Positions 42,209 to 50,858 of a stretch of DNA of 64,000 bases are shown in pieces. Position 1 is the stretch's first letter. Each line of letters opens with the position of its first letter. The translations under genes and the position numbers were made by a program. The notes under the pieces are model-generated. The model was given only the letters and a program-made list of their open reading frames with translations, was not told the DNA's origin and did not search any database. The stretch comes from J038 sp036734085 (GTDB lineage Bacteria > Chloroflexota > Anaerolineae > Aggregatilineales > Phototrophicaceae), in assembly GCA_036734085.1 (NCBI GenBank), contig DAIMZF010000001.1, positions 46,820 to 110,819 on the forward strand, read 5' to 3'.

Positions 42209-43239
42209 GCGTGTTTGTATTCATCGAAACGTTTGAAGGTGTAGCCGCGCCTACCAGTTGGGAAGCACTCGGCGCGGGCAAGACGTTGGCTGATGCTTGG
42301 GGTGTGCCTTTAACCGCGCTGGTACTGGGCGAAAATGCCAGCGCAGTCGCTAAAAGTGCGGGGCAATATGGCGCGACAAATGCGCTGGTCTGTGAAGATG
42401 CGACGCTGAAGCACTTCCGCCTGGAGCCTTATGCCGCGTTGCTCACAAAATTAGTCAACGAACACAGCCCGAAGGCTGTTGTTGCCGTCGGGACGAGCCG
42501 CGCCCGTGAACTGCTGGCCGCTTCTGCCGCCGACACCGACAACGGCATGATTACCGACGCGACCGAACTCACCGTTGAGGGCGCAACCGTTCAGGTTGTT
42601 CGTCCGGTGTATGCTGGTAAGCTGGTGAGCGATGCCGCCAGCACAGGTGAAGGTACGCTCTACCTGACATTACGTGGCCGAGCATTTAAGCCCAATGACT
42701 TCAACGAAGGCGCGTCCGCCGATGTAACGACCGTTGAACCTGCACTGGCGGAAGGCGACATCGCCACCAAAGTTGAATCATTTGAGGCTGAGAAAGGCAC
42801 GGTCAACCTGACCGACGCCGCGATTATCGTTTCCGGCGGGCGCGGCATCGCCAACAATCCGAAGGATGCCCCCGGCGATGCCGCCGATGCGACAGTGTGG
42901 AAGGCGCAAGACGGATTTACCAATACTCTGCAACCGCTAGCGGACGCATTAGGCGCGGCACTGGGCGCAAGCCGGGCGGCGGTGGATGCGGGCTTCATCC
43001 CGTATGCCCACCAGGTCGGCCAGACCGGGAAGACCGTCGCGCCGGATTTATATGTTGCGGTGGGTATCTCCGGCGCGATTCAACACTTGGCTGGGATGCG
43101 TACCAGCAAGCTCATTGTTGCCATCAATAAAGATGCTGAAGCCCCGATCTTCGGGCTGGCACGTTATGGGCTGGTAGGCGATATGTATAAAATCATCCCA
43201 GCATTGACTGCTGAACTGAATAAGCGGCTGGGAAAATAG
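42205..43239 (+). CDS. etfA: Electron transfer flavoprotein alpha subunit
   Basis: FAD-binding partner of EtfB. The C-terminal FAD signature is clear: VSGGRGIANN, then GASRAAVDAGFIPYAHQVGQTGKTVAPDLYVAVGISGAIQHLAGM and VAINKDAEAPIFGLARYGLVGD. The length, 344 aa, is slightly above usual. The ATG overlaps the etfB stop by 4 bases. Confidence 0.94.
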   Translation: MSVFVFIETFEGVAAPTSWEALGAGKTLADAWGVPLTALVLGENASAVAKSAGQYGATNALVCEDATLKHFRLEPYAALLTKLVNEHSPKAVVAVGTSRARELLAASAADTDNGMITDATELTVEGATVQVVRPVYAGKLVSDAASTGEGTLYLTLRGRAFKPNDFNEGASADVTTVEPALAEGDIATKVESFEAEKGTVNLTDAAIIVSGGRGIANNPKDAPGDAADATVWKAQDGFTNTLQPLADALGAALGASRAAVDAGFIPYAHQVGQTGKTVAPDLYVAVGISGAIQHLAGMRTSKLIVAINKDAEAPIFGLARYGLVGDMYKIIPALTAELNKRLGK

Positions 43240-43265
43240 TAAACACCTAATAATCACCTGAAAAT

Positions 43266-43340
43266 CGTTTGGCATATCCCTGACCGCCGTGTATGCTAAG
43301 TAAACATACACCAGGACGGAAAAGGACGATATGCCAAACG
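43266..43340. promoter_or_regulatory. Nested inverted repeats and promoter at the orphan ABC ATPase gene
   Basis: An outer perfect 13-bp inverted repeat (CGTTTGGCATATC, 43266-43278, with 43328-43340) has the start codon at 43331 inside its right arm. An inner repeat GTGTATG-N9-CATACAC spans 43289-43311. A promoter TTGGCA (43269-43274), 17 bases, TATGCT (43292-43297) has its -35 in the left outer arm and -10 in the inner repeat. If that promoter is used, the left arm is not transcribed. The repeats then look like operators rather than an RNA fold. Confidence 0.6.
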
Positions 43341-44005
43341 CTGTGATTTGTACGCGGGATGTCATCAAGACATTACCACTGGGTAAAAATGTAATTCATG
43401 TTTTGCGCGGCATCAATATAGAGATTCAAGCCGGAGAACTGGTTAGCATTGTGGGGCCGTCCGGCAGTGGCAAAAGTACGTTGCTTGGCATCTTAGGGGG
43501 ACTGGATACGCCCACCACCGGCACAATAGAAATTGATGGCATTAACATCTCCAAAATGAACGAAGATCAACTCACGGAGATTCGTAACGAAAAAATCGGC
43601 TTCATCTTCCAGTTTTTTAACCTCATCCCCACCTTAACCGCACTGGAAAACGTGGCACTGCCCATTCAATTTGCCCGCAAACCCAACTACAACCCCATCC
43701 AACGCGCCAAAGAACTGCTCGCGTTGCTCGGTCTGCAAGACCGCTTAAACCATCGTCCATCGGAGCTTTCCGGCGGGCAACAACAGCGCGTCGCCATCGC
43801 TCGTGCCTTAGCCAACAATCCGCCGCTTCTCCTGGCGGATGAGCCGACGGGCAATCTGGACACCGAAGCAGGCCATCTGGTTCTGGACGCGCTTCACACC
43901 ATCCGTAAAGAGTCCGGCACGACCGTTTTAATCGTCACGCATGACGTAGAATTAGCAAATCAGGCCGACCGTGTATTGACGCTGGTAGACGGCTTAATCG
44001 TTTGA
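43331..44005 (+). CDS. ABC transporter ATP-binding protein (LolD/MacB-like)
   Basis: A 224-residue ATPase of the lipoprotein/peptide-export type. Motifs: Walker A VGPSGSGKSTLLGILGG, Q-loop FIFQFFNLIPTLTALENV, signature LSGGQQQRVAIARALA, Walker B LLLADEPTGNLD, H-loop LIVTHDVE. The NLIPTLTALENV segment is standard for MacB-type ATPases. No FtsX/MacB-like permease is adjacent; the next gene is a vWA-FHA protein. Its start codon lies in an inverted repeat. Confidence 0.87.
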   Translation: MPNAVICTRDVIKTLPLGKNVIHVLRGINIEIQAGELVSIVGPSGSGKSTLLGILGGLDTPTTGTIEIDGINISKMNEDQLTEIRNEKIGFIFQFFNLIPTLTALENVALPIQFARKPNYNPIQRAKELLALLGLQDRLNHRPSELSGGQQQRVAIARALANNPPLLLADEPTGNLDTEAGHLVLDALHTIRKESGTTVLIVTHDVELANQADRVLTLVDGLIV

Positions 44006-44073
44006 GGCAAGGGATGTAAATTGTGCTATTATTGTGCATACGATGAAGCGCAGATTAACCCACAGGTGATACG

Positions 44074-45732
44074 ATGCAGGCTGAATATATGCTTGATTAT
44101 GCGACGATAGCCCCCGATAGCCCGCGTAGGCTACACTTGATGGCGCGGTTCACGGCGGGGCCAGCCGCGAAAGATGTAAACCGCAGGCCATTAAACCTGA
44201 GCCTGGTGATTGACCATAGCGGCAGTATGGCCGGGCTTAAGCTGGATTATACGCGGCAGGCGGCACAGTTCCTTGTACAGAACCTCAGTGTGGAGGACAT
44301 CCTCTCGATTGTGCTGTATAACGACAAAGTAGAGACTCTGCTCCAACCGGAAAAAGTTCTCCGTAAGGATGCCATCAGCCAGCGCCTGAATAACATCAAC
44401 GCGAGTGGCACAACGAACTTAAGCGGTGGTTGGCTGGAAGGCTGTCATCTGGTCAGCCAGAACCATGATAGCTATTACGTGAATCGCGTCATCCTGATGA
44501 GTGACGGCCTGACGAACAGAGGGGTCACTGACCCTATGCAGTTAACCAACCTTGCCCAGCAGAAGTACAGCGAAGGCATCAGCACAACCACGATGGGCTT
44601 AGGTGAGGACTTCAACGAGGACTTACTCACGGATATGGCCGCCGCCGGTGGGGGGGCGTTTTACTTTATCGAAAGTCCAGAAGTCGCACCGACGATTTTT
44701 AGCGAAGAATTAATGGGCTTGCTGAACGTGGTAGGGCAAAACCTGAGCGTGAGCGTGGTCGCGGTGCAAGGTGTGACCGTGCATAATCAGCTTAACGCCT
44801 ACCCTGTACAGAGCAACGGCCTGTATACCACCTTCCGCTTAGGCGACATCTTCGCCAATGAAGTCAAGGCGCTGATACTGGAAATCGGTATTCCCGGCCT
44901 CAGCGAAGGCACACACCAAATCGCCACCCTGCGTTTTGAATATGACGAATTGCTGGAAGATAGCACAGAACGCCGCCTGATTGAATCGCCCGTGTATGTG
45001 ACAATTGGTGCAGGCGCGGCCATCGTGCCACATGATGAAGTCCAGATGAATATTCTGCTGTTGCGGGCGGCGCAAGCGCGCAAGCTGGCAATTATCGCGG
45101 CGGATAAAGGGGAATATGACGAAGCGGCGTGGGCGCTCCGCAATGCGGCAGGCGCTATCGGTGATTTAGCCGACCGTGACCCGCGCTTACTGGAAGAACG
45201 TAACGCGCTATTGCAACAGGCCAACAACCTTGAATTGCAATCTTACGACTCCTACAGCCGCAAGAGTATGCACACACAAGCTATCTATAGCATGACCAGC
45301 CGACACGGGCAAACCCAACAACTCCGCAATCGTGAGGACGCCAAAAACCGCCCACCGGATTTAATCCCGCCGCAGAATTTGCCTGCACCAGCCATTGAGG
45401 TTGAAAAGCAATCCGGCGTCCCGCCGACACACGTCACATGGCGCGACCAAACCTATGCACTGAACAAGGAAATCACCCGGATAGGCCGCGCCAGCCATAA
45501 TGAGATTGTGCTAGCGGTGAAGGGTGTTTCCCGCTTTCACTGTCACATCCGGCGCGAAGGCGATAAACTATGGCTGGAAGACCTAGGCAGTACCAACGGA
45601 ACGCTGGTCGGTGGGGCGGCTATCAGCAGTGCATATCCCCTCACGGTGGGGGATGTGGCTTATGTTTGTGATGAGAAGCTGGTCTTCCATGATGCGCCCG
45701 GCCATACGGTGAACTATACAATTGAAGACTAA
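44074..45732 (+). CDS. vWA-domain protein with C-terminal FHA domain
   Basis: Residues 40-220 are a von Willebrand A domain. The MIDAS motif D47-x-S49-x-S51 (IDHSGSM) and the conserved threonine/aspartate region (ASGTTNLSGG, LMSDGLTNRG) are present. A middle domain of about 200 residues includes a helical part (AQARKLAIIAADKGEYDEAAWALRNAA). Residues about 460-535 are an FHA domain (ITRIGRASHNEIVL, SRFHCHIRR, LEDLGSTNGTLVGG), which binds phosphothreonine. No signal peptide is seen. The design suggests a scaffold controlled by Ser/Thr phosphorylation; no kinase gene is in the window. Confidence 0.87.
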   Translation: MQAEYMLDYATIAPDSPRRLHLMARFTAGPAAKDVNRRPLNLSLVIDHSGSMAGLKLDYTRQAAQFLVQNLSVEDILSIVLYNDKVETLLQPEKVLRKDAISQRLNNINASGTTNLSGGWLEGCHLVSQNHDSYYVNRVILMSDGLTNRGVTDPMQLTNLAQQKYSEGISTTTMGLGEDFNEDLLTDMAAAGGGAFYFIESPEVAPTIFSEELMGLLNVVGQNLSVSVVAVQGVTVHNQLNAYPVQSNGLYTTFRLGDIFANEVKALILEIGIPGLSEGTHQIATLRFEYDELLEDSTERRLIESPVYVTIGAGAAIVPHDEVQMNILLLRAAQARKLAIIAADKGEYDEAAWALRNAAGAIGDLADRDPRLLEERNALLQQANNLELQSYDSYSRKSMHTQAIYSMTSRHGQTQQLRNREDAKNRPPDLIPPQNLPAPAIEVEKQSGVPPTHVTWRDQTYALNKEITRIGRASHNEIVLAVKGVSRFHCHIRREGDKLWLEDLGSTNGTLVGGAAISSAYPLTVGDVAYVCDEKLVFHDAPGHTVNYTIED

Positions 45733-45747
45733 CGGAGCAGAGGCAAG

Positions 45748-46305
45748 ATGTCACAATTTCCCGAAACTTACCGGGTAGAAGTAAACGGAGTCACCCGCGA
45801 TTTACGCTTGTTTGAAGTCGCGCCCGGTGTGCGTATCGCTATTTTGAATATCTTAGGGGATACGCAGTTTGTACAGGCCGTGAGTGGTGCGCTGTTGCAG
45901 AAGTTAACCGGCATGGAATACGCCGCATTTGTGACCGCCGCCGCGAAGTCTATCCCGCTTGCCCACCAGATGAGCGCCGATAGTGGCAAGCCCTATGTGG
46001 TACTGCGTAAGGCGTATAAATCCTACATGGGGGATGCCATCAGCGCGGAGACCGTGAGCATTACCACCAGCGCCAAGCAGATGCTCTATCTGGATGAAAA
46101 AGACCACGCGCTTATCAAAGGTCAGCCGGTCGTGATTATTGATGATGTCATCTCTACCGGCAGTACGCTTAACGGAATGCGCGAGATTGTCCACAAAGCG
46201 GGCGGCCAAATCGCCGCAGAAGCCGCCATCTTCACGGAAGGCGACGCGGATAAATGGGCGCACATTGTCGCGTTAGGCAATCTGCCCGTGTGGTTGAACG
46301 AATAA
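45748..46305 (+). CDS. Phosphoribosyltransferase family protein (adenine PRTase-like)
   Basis: The PRPP-binding motif VVIIDDVISTGSTLNGM is clear, and the loop segments GKPYVVLRKAYKSYMGDAISAE resemble adenine/xanthine phosphoribosyltransferases. The base specificity cannot be set. The length, 185 aa, fits. GGAG lies about 14 bases before ATG and GAGG nearer. It follows the vWA-FHA gene by 15 bases and may be cotranscribed. Confidence 0.78.
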   Translation: MSQFPETYRVEVNGVTRDLRLFEVAPGVRIAILNILGDTQFVQAVSGALLQKLTGMEYAAFVTAAAKSIPLAHQMSADSGKPYVVLRKAYKSYMGDAISAETVSITTSAKQMLYLDEKDHALIKGQPVVIIDDVISTGSTLNGMREIVHKAGGQIAAEAAIFTEGDADKWAHIVALGNLPVWLNE

Positions 46306-46893
46306 TCAGCCAGTAAACCGACTCATATCCACTTCACTAGACCAGCGCGTGCCGTCCGGCAGAATTGTATCAATGTCGAACTGCGCGTTGGTCAGTGTGG
46401 CTCCGCCTAAATCTGCATCCGTTAGCTTGGCCGCCTTGAGGTTAGCCCCCCAAAAATTGGCTTGTTGCAGGGATGCACCGCTAAAATCTGCGCTCCACAG
46501 TGTAGAGTCCGCGAAGTGAGCTTCGTGCAGAATTGCGCCGCCAAAGTTAGCCTTGTTCATTTGTGCTTCGCGTAGGTTCGCATAGGTCATCGTCGTGGCG
46601 CTAAAATCCGCCTGAATGAGATTGCATCGCCCCAGATACGCATGGCTTAAATCTCCCCCGCAAAAACGCACACGCTCAAAATTAGACATCGCAACCAGCG
46701 CATTTTGCATTTGTATGCCGGAAAGGTCTGCGCCGACAAATGTGCCGTTCTGCAAACATTCGCGCTCTTTAAGGATGTTGAGCATTTCCAATACGGTAGC
46801 GTTAGCCTGTGTGCGTAGTTCGCTGATGAGTTGGGCGTCGGTCATCATCTTGGTACGCATTTTCGAGAAGCGGGCTTGAATTTTTCGTATCAT
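46306..46893 (-). CDS. Pentapeptide-repeat protein
   Basis: From about residue 50 to the end it has many A(D/N)LxX-type repeats: ADLSGIQMQNAL, GDLSHAYLGRCNLIQADFSATTMTYANLREAQMNKANFGG and ADFSGASLQQANFWGANLKAAKLTDADLGGATL. They form a right-handed quadrilateral beta-helix. The role is unknown; some relatives mimic DNA and protect gyrase. I prefer ATG 46893. A TTG at 46911 would overlap the preceding gene by 8 bases. It is downstream of the SGNH hydrolase gene on the same strand. Confidence 0.78.
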   Translation of the reverse strand: MIRKIQARFSKMRTKMMTDAQLISELRTQANATVLEMLNILKERECLQNGTFVGADLSGIQMQNALVAMSNFERVRFCGGDLSHAYLGRCNLIQADFSATTMTYANLREAQMNKANFGGAILHEAHFADSTLWSADFSGASLQQANFWGANLKAAKLTDADLGGATLTNAQFDIDTILPDGTRWSSEVDMSRFTG

Positions 46894-46903
46894 AACAAAT
46901 CCG

Positions 46904-47572
46904 TTAACCAATCAATTCATGAATCAATCGTGCGAATTGCTTCGCGGTCTCGGGTGTGATGTGGATGCCATCAAAAGAGTAGGTGAACCCGTGCTGGTCG
47001 CGCTCCGCCTCGTAATCGTCCCATCCGGCGGCGGTGCGTTGACCAATCACCTGAATCAAGCCGATGTCGATAGGCGGGCGCTCCGGCACATCATCCGGCA
47101 GAAAGTGCGCCATAAAATCCAACACTGGGATGTTTAACGAAGTAGCGATTTCTTGCGCGATATTATTGTAATGCTTCTGCGATTCAACCGTCTGCGGGCT
47201 GTATTCTTTGGGCGGTAAGCCCACCCATACCTGGATGAATTCCAGTTGTAGTCGTTGCACGATGTCGCGGTAAGTCTGCGCGAAAAGTTCCGGCGTCACC
47301 ACGCCGTCCGGCACACTCTGCGCTTTTTTGTAATAGGGGCGTGTCGCGGGTTGACTGTGCGAGATAGAGTCGTTGCCGCCCACCATCAAAAACACGCCGT
47401 CCGGTGCTTGTGCGATGATGTCATCCAGTCGGCGCTCCAGGTTCAGTACGGTGCTTCCGCTTACCCCCGCGTTGATTATCTCGTAGTCCGGGCGAAGCGT
47501 GGCGACTTCCGCCACGAAGTCCCCGCCATAAACGCCTTGTGTCAGGCTATCGCCTAAAAAGATGATTTTCAT
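46904..47572 (-). CDS. SGNH/GDSL-family hydrolase
   Basis: Esterase/lipase of 222 residues. Block I FLGDSLTQGVYGGDF has the nucleophile S9. Block III VGGNDS supplies the asparagine, and block V FDGIHIT supplies the Asp-x-x-His pair. No signal peptide is seen, so it is probably cytoplasmic, unlike many secreted GDSL enzymes. The substrate is unknown. Confidence 0.85.
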   Translation of the reverse strand: MKIIFLGDSLTQGVYGGDFVAEVATLRPDYEIINAGVSGSTVLNLERRLDDIIAQAPDGVFLMVGGNDSISHSQPATRPYYKKAQSVPDGVVTPELFAQTYRDIVQRLQLEFIQVWVGLPPKEYSPQTVESQKHYNNIAQEIATSLNIPVLDFMAHFLPDDVPERPPIDIGLIQVIGQRTAAGWDDYEAERDQHGFTYSFDGIHITPETAKQFARLIHELIG

Positions 47573-47717
47573 AGGGTTAATCTCTCCTGTTTATCAGCAT
47601 AACAACTCTGCATGAGCGAACGCTGAAAAGATGCGGACTCATTTAGCCATACGCTAATCCGTGACACACGTTACAATACACCCTAAAATAGCCCTGAGCA
47701 ACAGAGGAGAAATTTTG

Positions 47718-49085
47718 ATGCAAAAAGCGTTTGATTATGCCAAACAAAATGCGGCGGCCTTCCGCCAACAGCTTTATGACTTGCTTCGTATTCCCAGTGT
47801 AAGCACTTTACCAGAGCGTGCGGGGGCAGTCAAAGAGACGGCAGAATGGCTGGCGGATAATATGCGCCGCGCCGGGATCGAGAACGTCGCCGTTATGCCT
47901 ACAGACGGGCATCCGGTGGTGTATGGGGATTGGCTCCATGCGGAAGGTGCGCCGACGGTGCTCATCTACGGCCATTATGATGTACAACCCGCAGAAAAAT
48001 CTGATGGGTGGGACAATGACCCTTTCCAACCTGTAGAGCGCGATGGCAAGGTTTATGCACGCGGCGCAACTGACGACAAAGGGCAGATGTTCGCGCATGT
48101 TAAAGCGGTAGAATCTCTGCTTCAAACACAAGGCACGCTCCCTGTGAACGTGAAATTTGTCATTGAAGGTGAGGAGGAAATTGGCTCTCCCAATTTGCCC
48201 GCCTTCCTGGAGGCGCATAAAGAACAACTCGCGGCAGATGTGTGCGTTATCTCCGACGGCGGTGTATTGGCGGAAGATCAGCCGTCGATTGTGTATGCTC
48301 TGCGTGGCTTGGTCGCGCTGGAAGTTGAAGTACAAGGCCCGGCCATTGACCTGCATAGTGGCATGTATGGTGGCGCAGTCCACAACCCGGTGCAAGCCCT
48401 CGCGGAGATTATCGCGGCTTTGCATGATAAAGAAGGCCGCGTTACCGCGCCCGGCTTTTATGATGATGTGCTGGCCTTAAGTGCGGAAGAACGCGCCGAG
48501 CTAAAGAAAACGGACGTGACTGAAAGCGACTGGCTGACCCAGAACGGCGCTCCGGCGATTTGGGGCGAGCCACAGTTTAGCATCCGGGAACGCATCGGCG
48601 CGCGTCCGACGCTGGAAATCAACGGGATGGCGGGCGGCTTTTACGGCGCAGGCGTCAAGACCGTGCTTCCAGCTAAGGCACTGGCGAAAATTACCTGCCG
48701 ACTGGTTGCCAACCAAGACCCACAAAAGATTTTTGATGTAGTCAAGGCTTATATCGAGCAAATCGCCCCCTCATCCGTGCGGGTAGATGTCCGCCAGCTT
48801 AAAGGCAGTGGGCATCCGGCCTTAGTGGAGATTGACACGCCGCCAATGCAGGCCGCCGTCCGCGCTTATGAACTGGGCTTCGGTGTGCGCCCGGTCTTTA
48901 TGCGGGAAGGCGGAAGTATCCCTGTTGTTGCGGATTTTCAGCAGATGCTCGGCTTGCCAGTTGTGCTCATGGGCTTCGGCCTGAACACCGATGGCCCACA
49001 CGGGCCAAACGAACATTTTAACCTGAGTATGTTCCATAAGGGGATTGATACATCCATGCACTTTTTAAATGAGATTAAGGCGTAG
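47718..49085 (+). CDS. M20-family metallopeptidase (dipeptidase)
   Basis: Zinc-dependent peptidase. Metal motifs: YGHYDVQPAEKSDGWDNDPF, YARGATDDKGQ, FVIEGEEEIGSPNL and the lid-domain segment GMYGGAVHNP. The last metal histidine falls in GPHGPNEHF. It belongs to the CNDP/DapE-like dipeptidase branch. I chose ATG 47718 because GAGGAG lies 8 bases upstream; the ATG at 47661 has no ribosome binding site. The length, 455 aa, is normal. It is 6 bases upstream of the threonine aldolase gene. Confidence 0.9.
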   Translation: MQKAFDYAKQNAAAFRQQLYDLLRIPSVSTLPERAGAVKETAEWLADNMRRAGIENVAVMPTDGHPVVYGDWLHAEGAPTVLIYGHYDVQPAEKSDGWDNDPFQPVERDGKVYARGATDDKGQMFAHVKAVESLLQTQGTLPVNVKFVIEGEEEIGSPNLPAFLEAHKEQLAADVCVISDGGVLAEDQPSIVYALRGLVALEVEVQGPAIDLHSGMYGGAVHNPVQALAEIIAALHDKEGRVTAPGFYDDVLALSAEERAELKKTDVTESDWLTQNGAPAIWGEPQFSIRERIGARPTLEINGMAGGFYGAGVKTVLPAKALAKITCRLVANQDPQKIFDVVKAYIEQIAPSSVRVDVRQLKGSGHPALVEIDTPPMQAAVRAYELGFGVRPVFMREGGSIPVVADFQQMLGLPVVLMGFGLNTDGPHGPNEHFNLSMFHKGIDTSMHFLNEIKA

Positions 49086-49091
49086 GCATCT

Positions 49092-50132
49092 ATGGACTAC
49101 ATCGACTTACGGAGCGATACTGTTACATGGCCGACCCCGCAGATGCGCGAAGCGATAGCGACTGCCGAAGTCGGTGATGATGTTTATGGCGAAGACCCCA
49201 CCGTGAATCGCCTTCAGGCGGAAGCGGCGGAGATGCTGGGCAAGGAGGCTGGCTTGCTGGTCTCCTCTGGTAATCAAGGCAACCTTATCGCTGTGTTAAC
49301 CCACTGTGGGCGCGGCACAGAGGTTATTCTGGGGGATAAGGCGCATATCTTCAAATATGAAGCAGGCGGCATATCTGCTGTAGGCGGCGTGCATCCCCAC
49401 ACCATCCCGGTGCATCAGGATGGCACAATGGATTTAGCCGCGATTGTCGGTGCTATCCGCGTGGAAAATGAGCATTTCCCTCGTACTAGGCTCATCTGCC
49501 TGGAGAACACACAGGGGACAGTAGGCGGTGTGCCCGTCAGCAAAGCGTACATGGATGAAGTTGCAACCATTGCCCAACAGCACGGGCTAAAACTGCACAT
49601 TGATGGTGCGCGGATTTTTAACGCGGCGGCGGCGCTGGGTGTATCCGCCAAAGATCTCATCGAAAACGCCGATAGCATGACGTTTTGTTTGTCTAAAGGA
49701 TTATGTGCGCCGGTCGGCTCTATCCTGGTAGGCAGTGCGGAATTCATCAAAGAAGCGCGGCGGATGCGGAAAGTGTTGGGCGGCGGGATGCGCCAGGCGG
49801 GGATTATCGCGGCGGCAGGGCTTATCAGCATCCACGAGATGACCCAACGCCTGCACCAAGACCATGAACGCGCCGCGTTCATCGGCGAAAGCCTGCGCGA
49901 CGTTGCCGGACTGCGAGTGGAAAGCCTGCACACCAACTTTGTGTTCTTCCAACTTCTGCCAGATGCGCCGCTAACGCCGCAGATGTTGATGCAAAAGCTG
50001 TGGGATGACTATAAAATAAAGTTGAGCTTGTATCCGGGTTATACGCATACCTTCCGCATTGTGACTCATTACTGGATTACGCCGGAACGTGCCCGGACGA
50101 CGGTCAACGCCATTAAACAGTTACTTTCGTGA
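49092..50132 (+). CDS. ltaE: Low-specificity L-threonine aldolase
   Basis: PLP enzyme that splits L-threonine into glycine and acetaldehyde. The opening DLRSDTVTWPTPQMREAI, EDPTVNRLQAEAAEMLGKEAGL and the PLP-lysine segment FCLSKGLCAPVGSILVG are all diagnostic. The length, 346 aa, is standard. The stop overlaps the start of the CPBP gene by 4 bases, so the two are coupled. A strong ribosome binding site is not visible. Confidence 0.92.
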   Translation: MDYIDLRSDTVTWPTPQMREAIATAEVGDDVYGEDPTVNRLQAEAAEMLGKEAGLLVSSGNQGNLIAVLTHCGRGTEVILGDKAHIFKYEAGGISAVGGVHPHTIPVHQDGTMDLAAIVGAIRVENEHFPRTRLICLENTQGTVGGVPVSKAYMDEVATIAQQHGLKLHIDGARIFNAAAALGVSAKDLIENADSMTFCLSKGLCAPVGSILVGSAEFIKEARRMRKVLGGGMRQAGIIAAAGLISIHEMTQRLHQDHERAAFIGESLRDVAGLRVESLHTNFVFFQLLPDAPLTPQMLMQKLWDDYKIKLSLYPGYTHTFRIVTHYWITPERARTTVNAIKQLLS

Positions 50133-50842
50133 TGGATGCAACAACAACCATGACAGACCCAACGACGTTTGAAGACGAGAACACTAACCCCATAACGACA
50201 GACGATGATGAGAGCGCAGAGGCCGAAGCGGCTGAGTTGACAATCCGCTATCGGGGTGCGACGACTGATCCGCTATTCGGGCTTTTGGTGGCGGGTGCGG
50301 TGGCGGTGGGCAGTATGCCGTTAGCCGCCAATGATGCCGACCTGCGTTACACCCTCGCATGGGGGCTATTGGCAGTCTTCGGTGTGTTGGCCTGGCTGAT
50401 GGGTAACTTCCCGCGTGTTGGCGAAGAAAGGCCGGAAGACCTCGCGTGGGGTGTGGCGCTTAGTCTGGTGTTGGGCATCCCACTACTGGCATTTGGTAGT
50501 GGCTTACTGGTGGATTTAACCGCACGCATCTGGGAGGGCTTCACGCCTGGTATGGTGCTGGCTTATCTGGTGTTTGTGATGCCACTGGGCGAGACATTGT
50601 TCTTTCGGGGCATCATGCAGGAGCTACGGGCGTTTTGGGAAGTCGGCATCATCGCCACGATATGGGGCTTGGTGTTGTTCTTCCCGCATATCAACGTCGG
50701 GCCCTTGCCATTAATTGCTATTGTCGTGTTGGGTATGGTGAATGTGCTTTATAGCTACGTGCGGATGCGGAATGGACTCGCGGCGGCGTGGTTGTGTCAA
50801 ATCTCGGTGAATCTGATGATTTTCTTTTTCTCGTCAATTTAA
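50129..50842 (+). CDS. CPBP-family intramembrane protein with altered active-site motif
   Basis: After a 60-residue acidic N-terminal tail, about six membrane segments follow. The CPBP core is recognisable in PLGETLFFRGIMQEL and LFFPHINVG. The family motif EExxxR reads ETLFFR here, so the second glutamate is threonine. This may make it inactive as a protease. The start overlaps the threonine aldolase stop by 4 bases (GTGATG). Function unknown. Confidence 0.72.
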   Translation: MMDATTTMTDPTTFEDENTNPITTDDDESAEAEAAELTIRYRGATTDPLFGLLVAGAVAVGSMPLAANDADLRYTLAWGLLAVFGVLAWLMGNFPRVGEERPEDLAWGVALSLVLGIPLLAFGSGLLVDLTARIWEGFTPGMVLAYLVFVMPLGETLFFRGIMQELRAFWEVGIIATIWGLVLFFPHINVGPLPLIAIVVLGMVNVLYSYVRMRNGLAAAWLCQISVNLMIFFFSSI

Positions 50843-50858
50843 AAATCACAGGGCCTGG

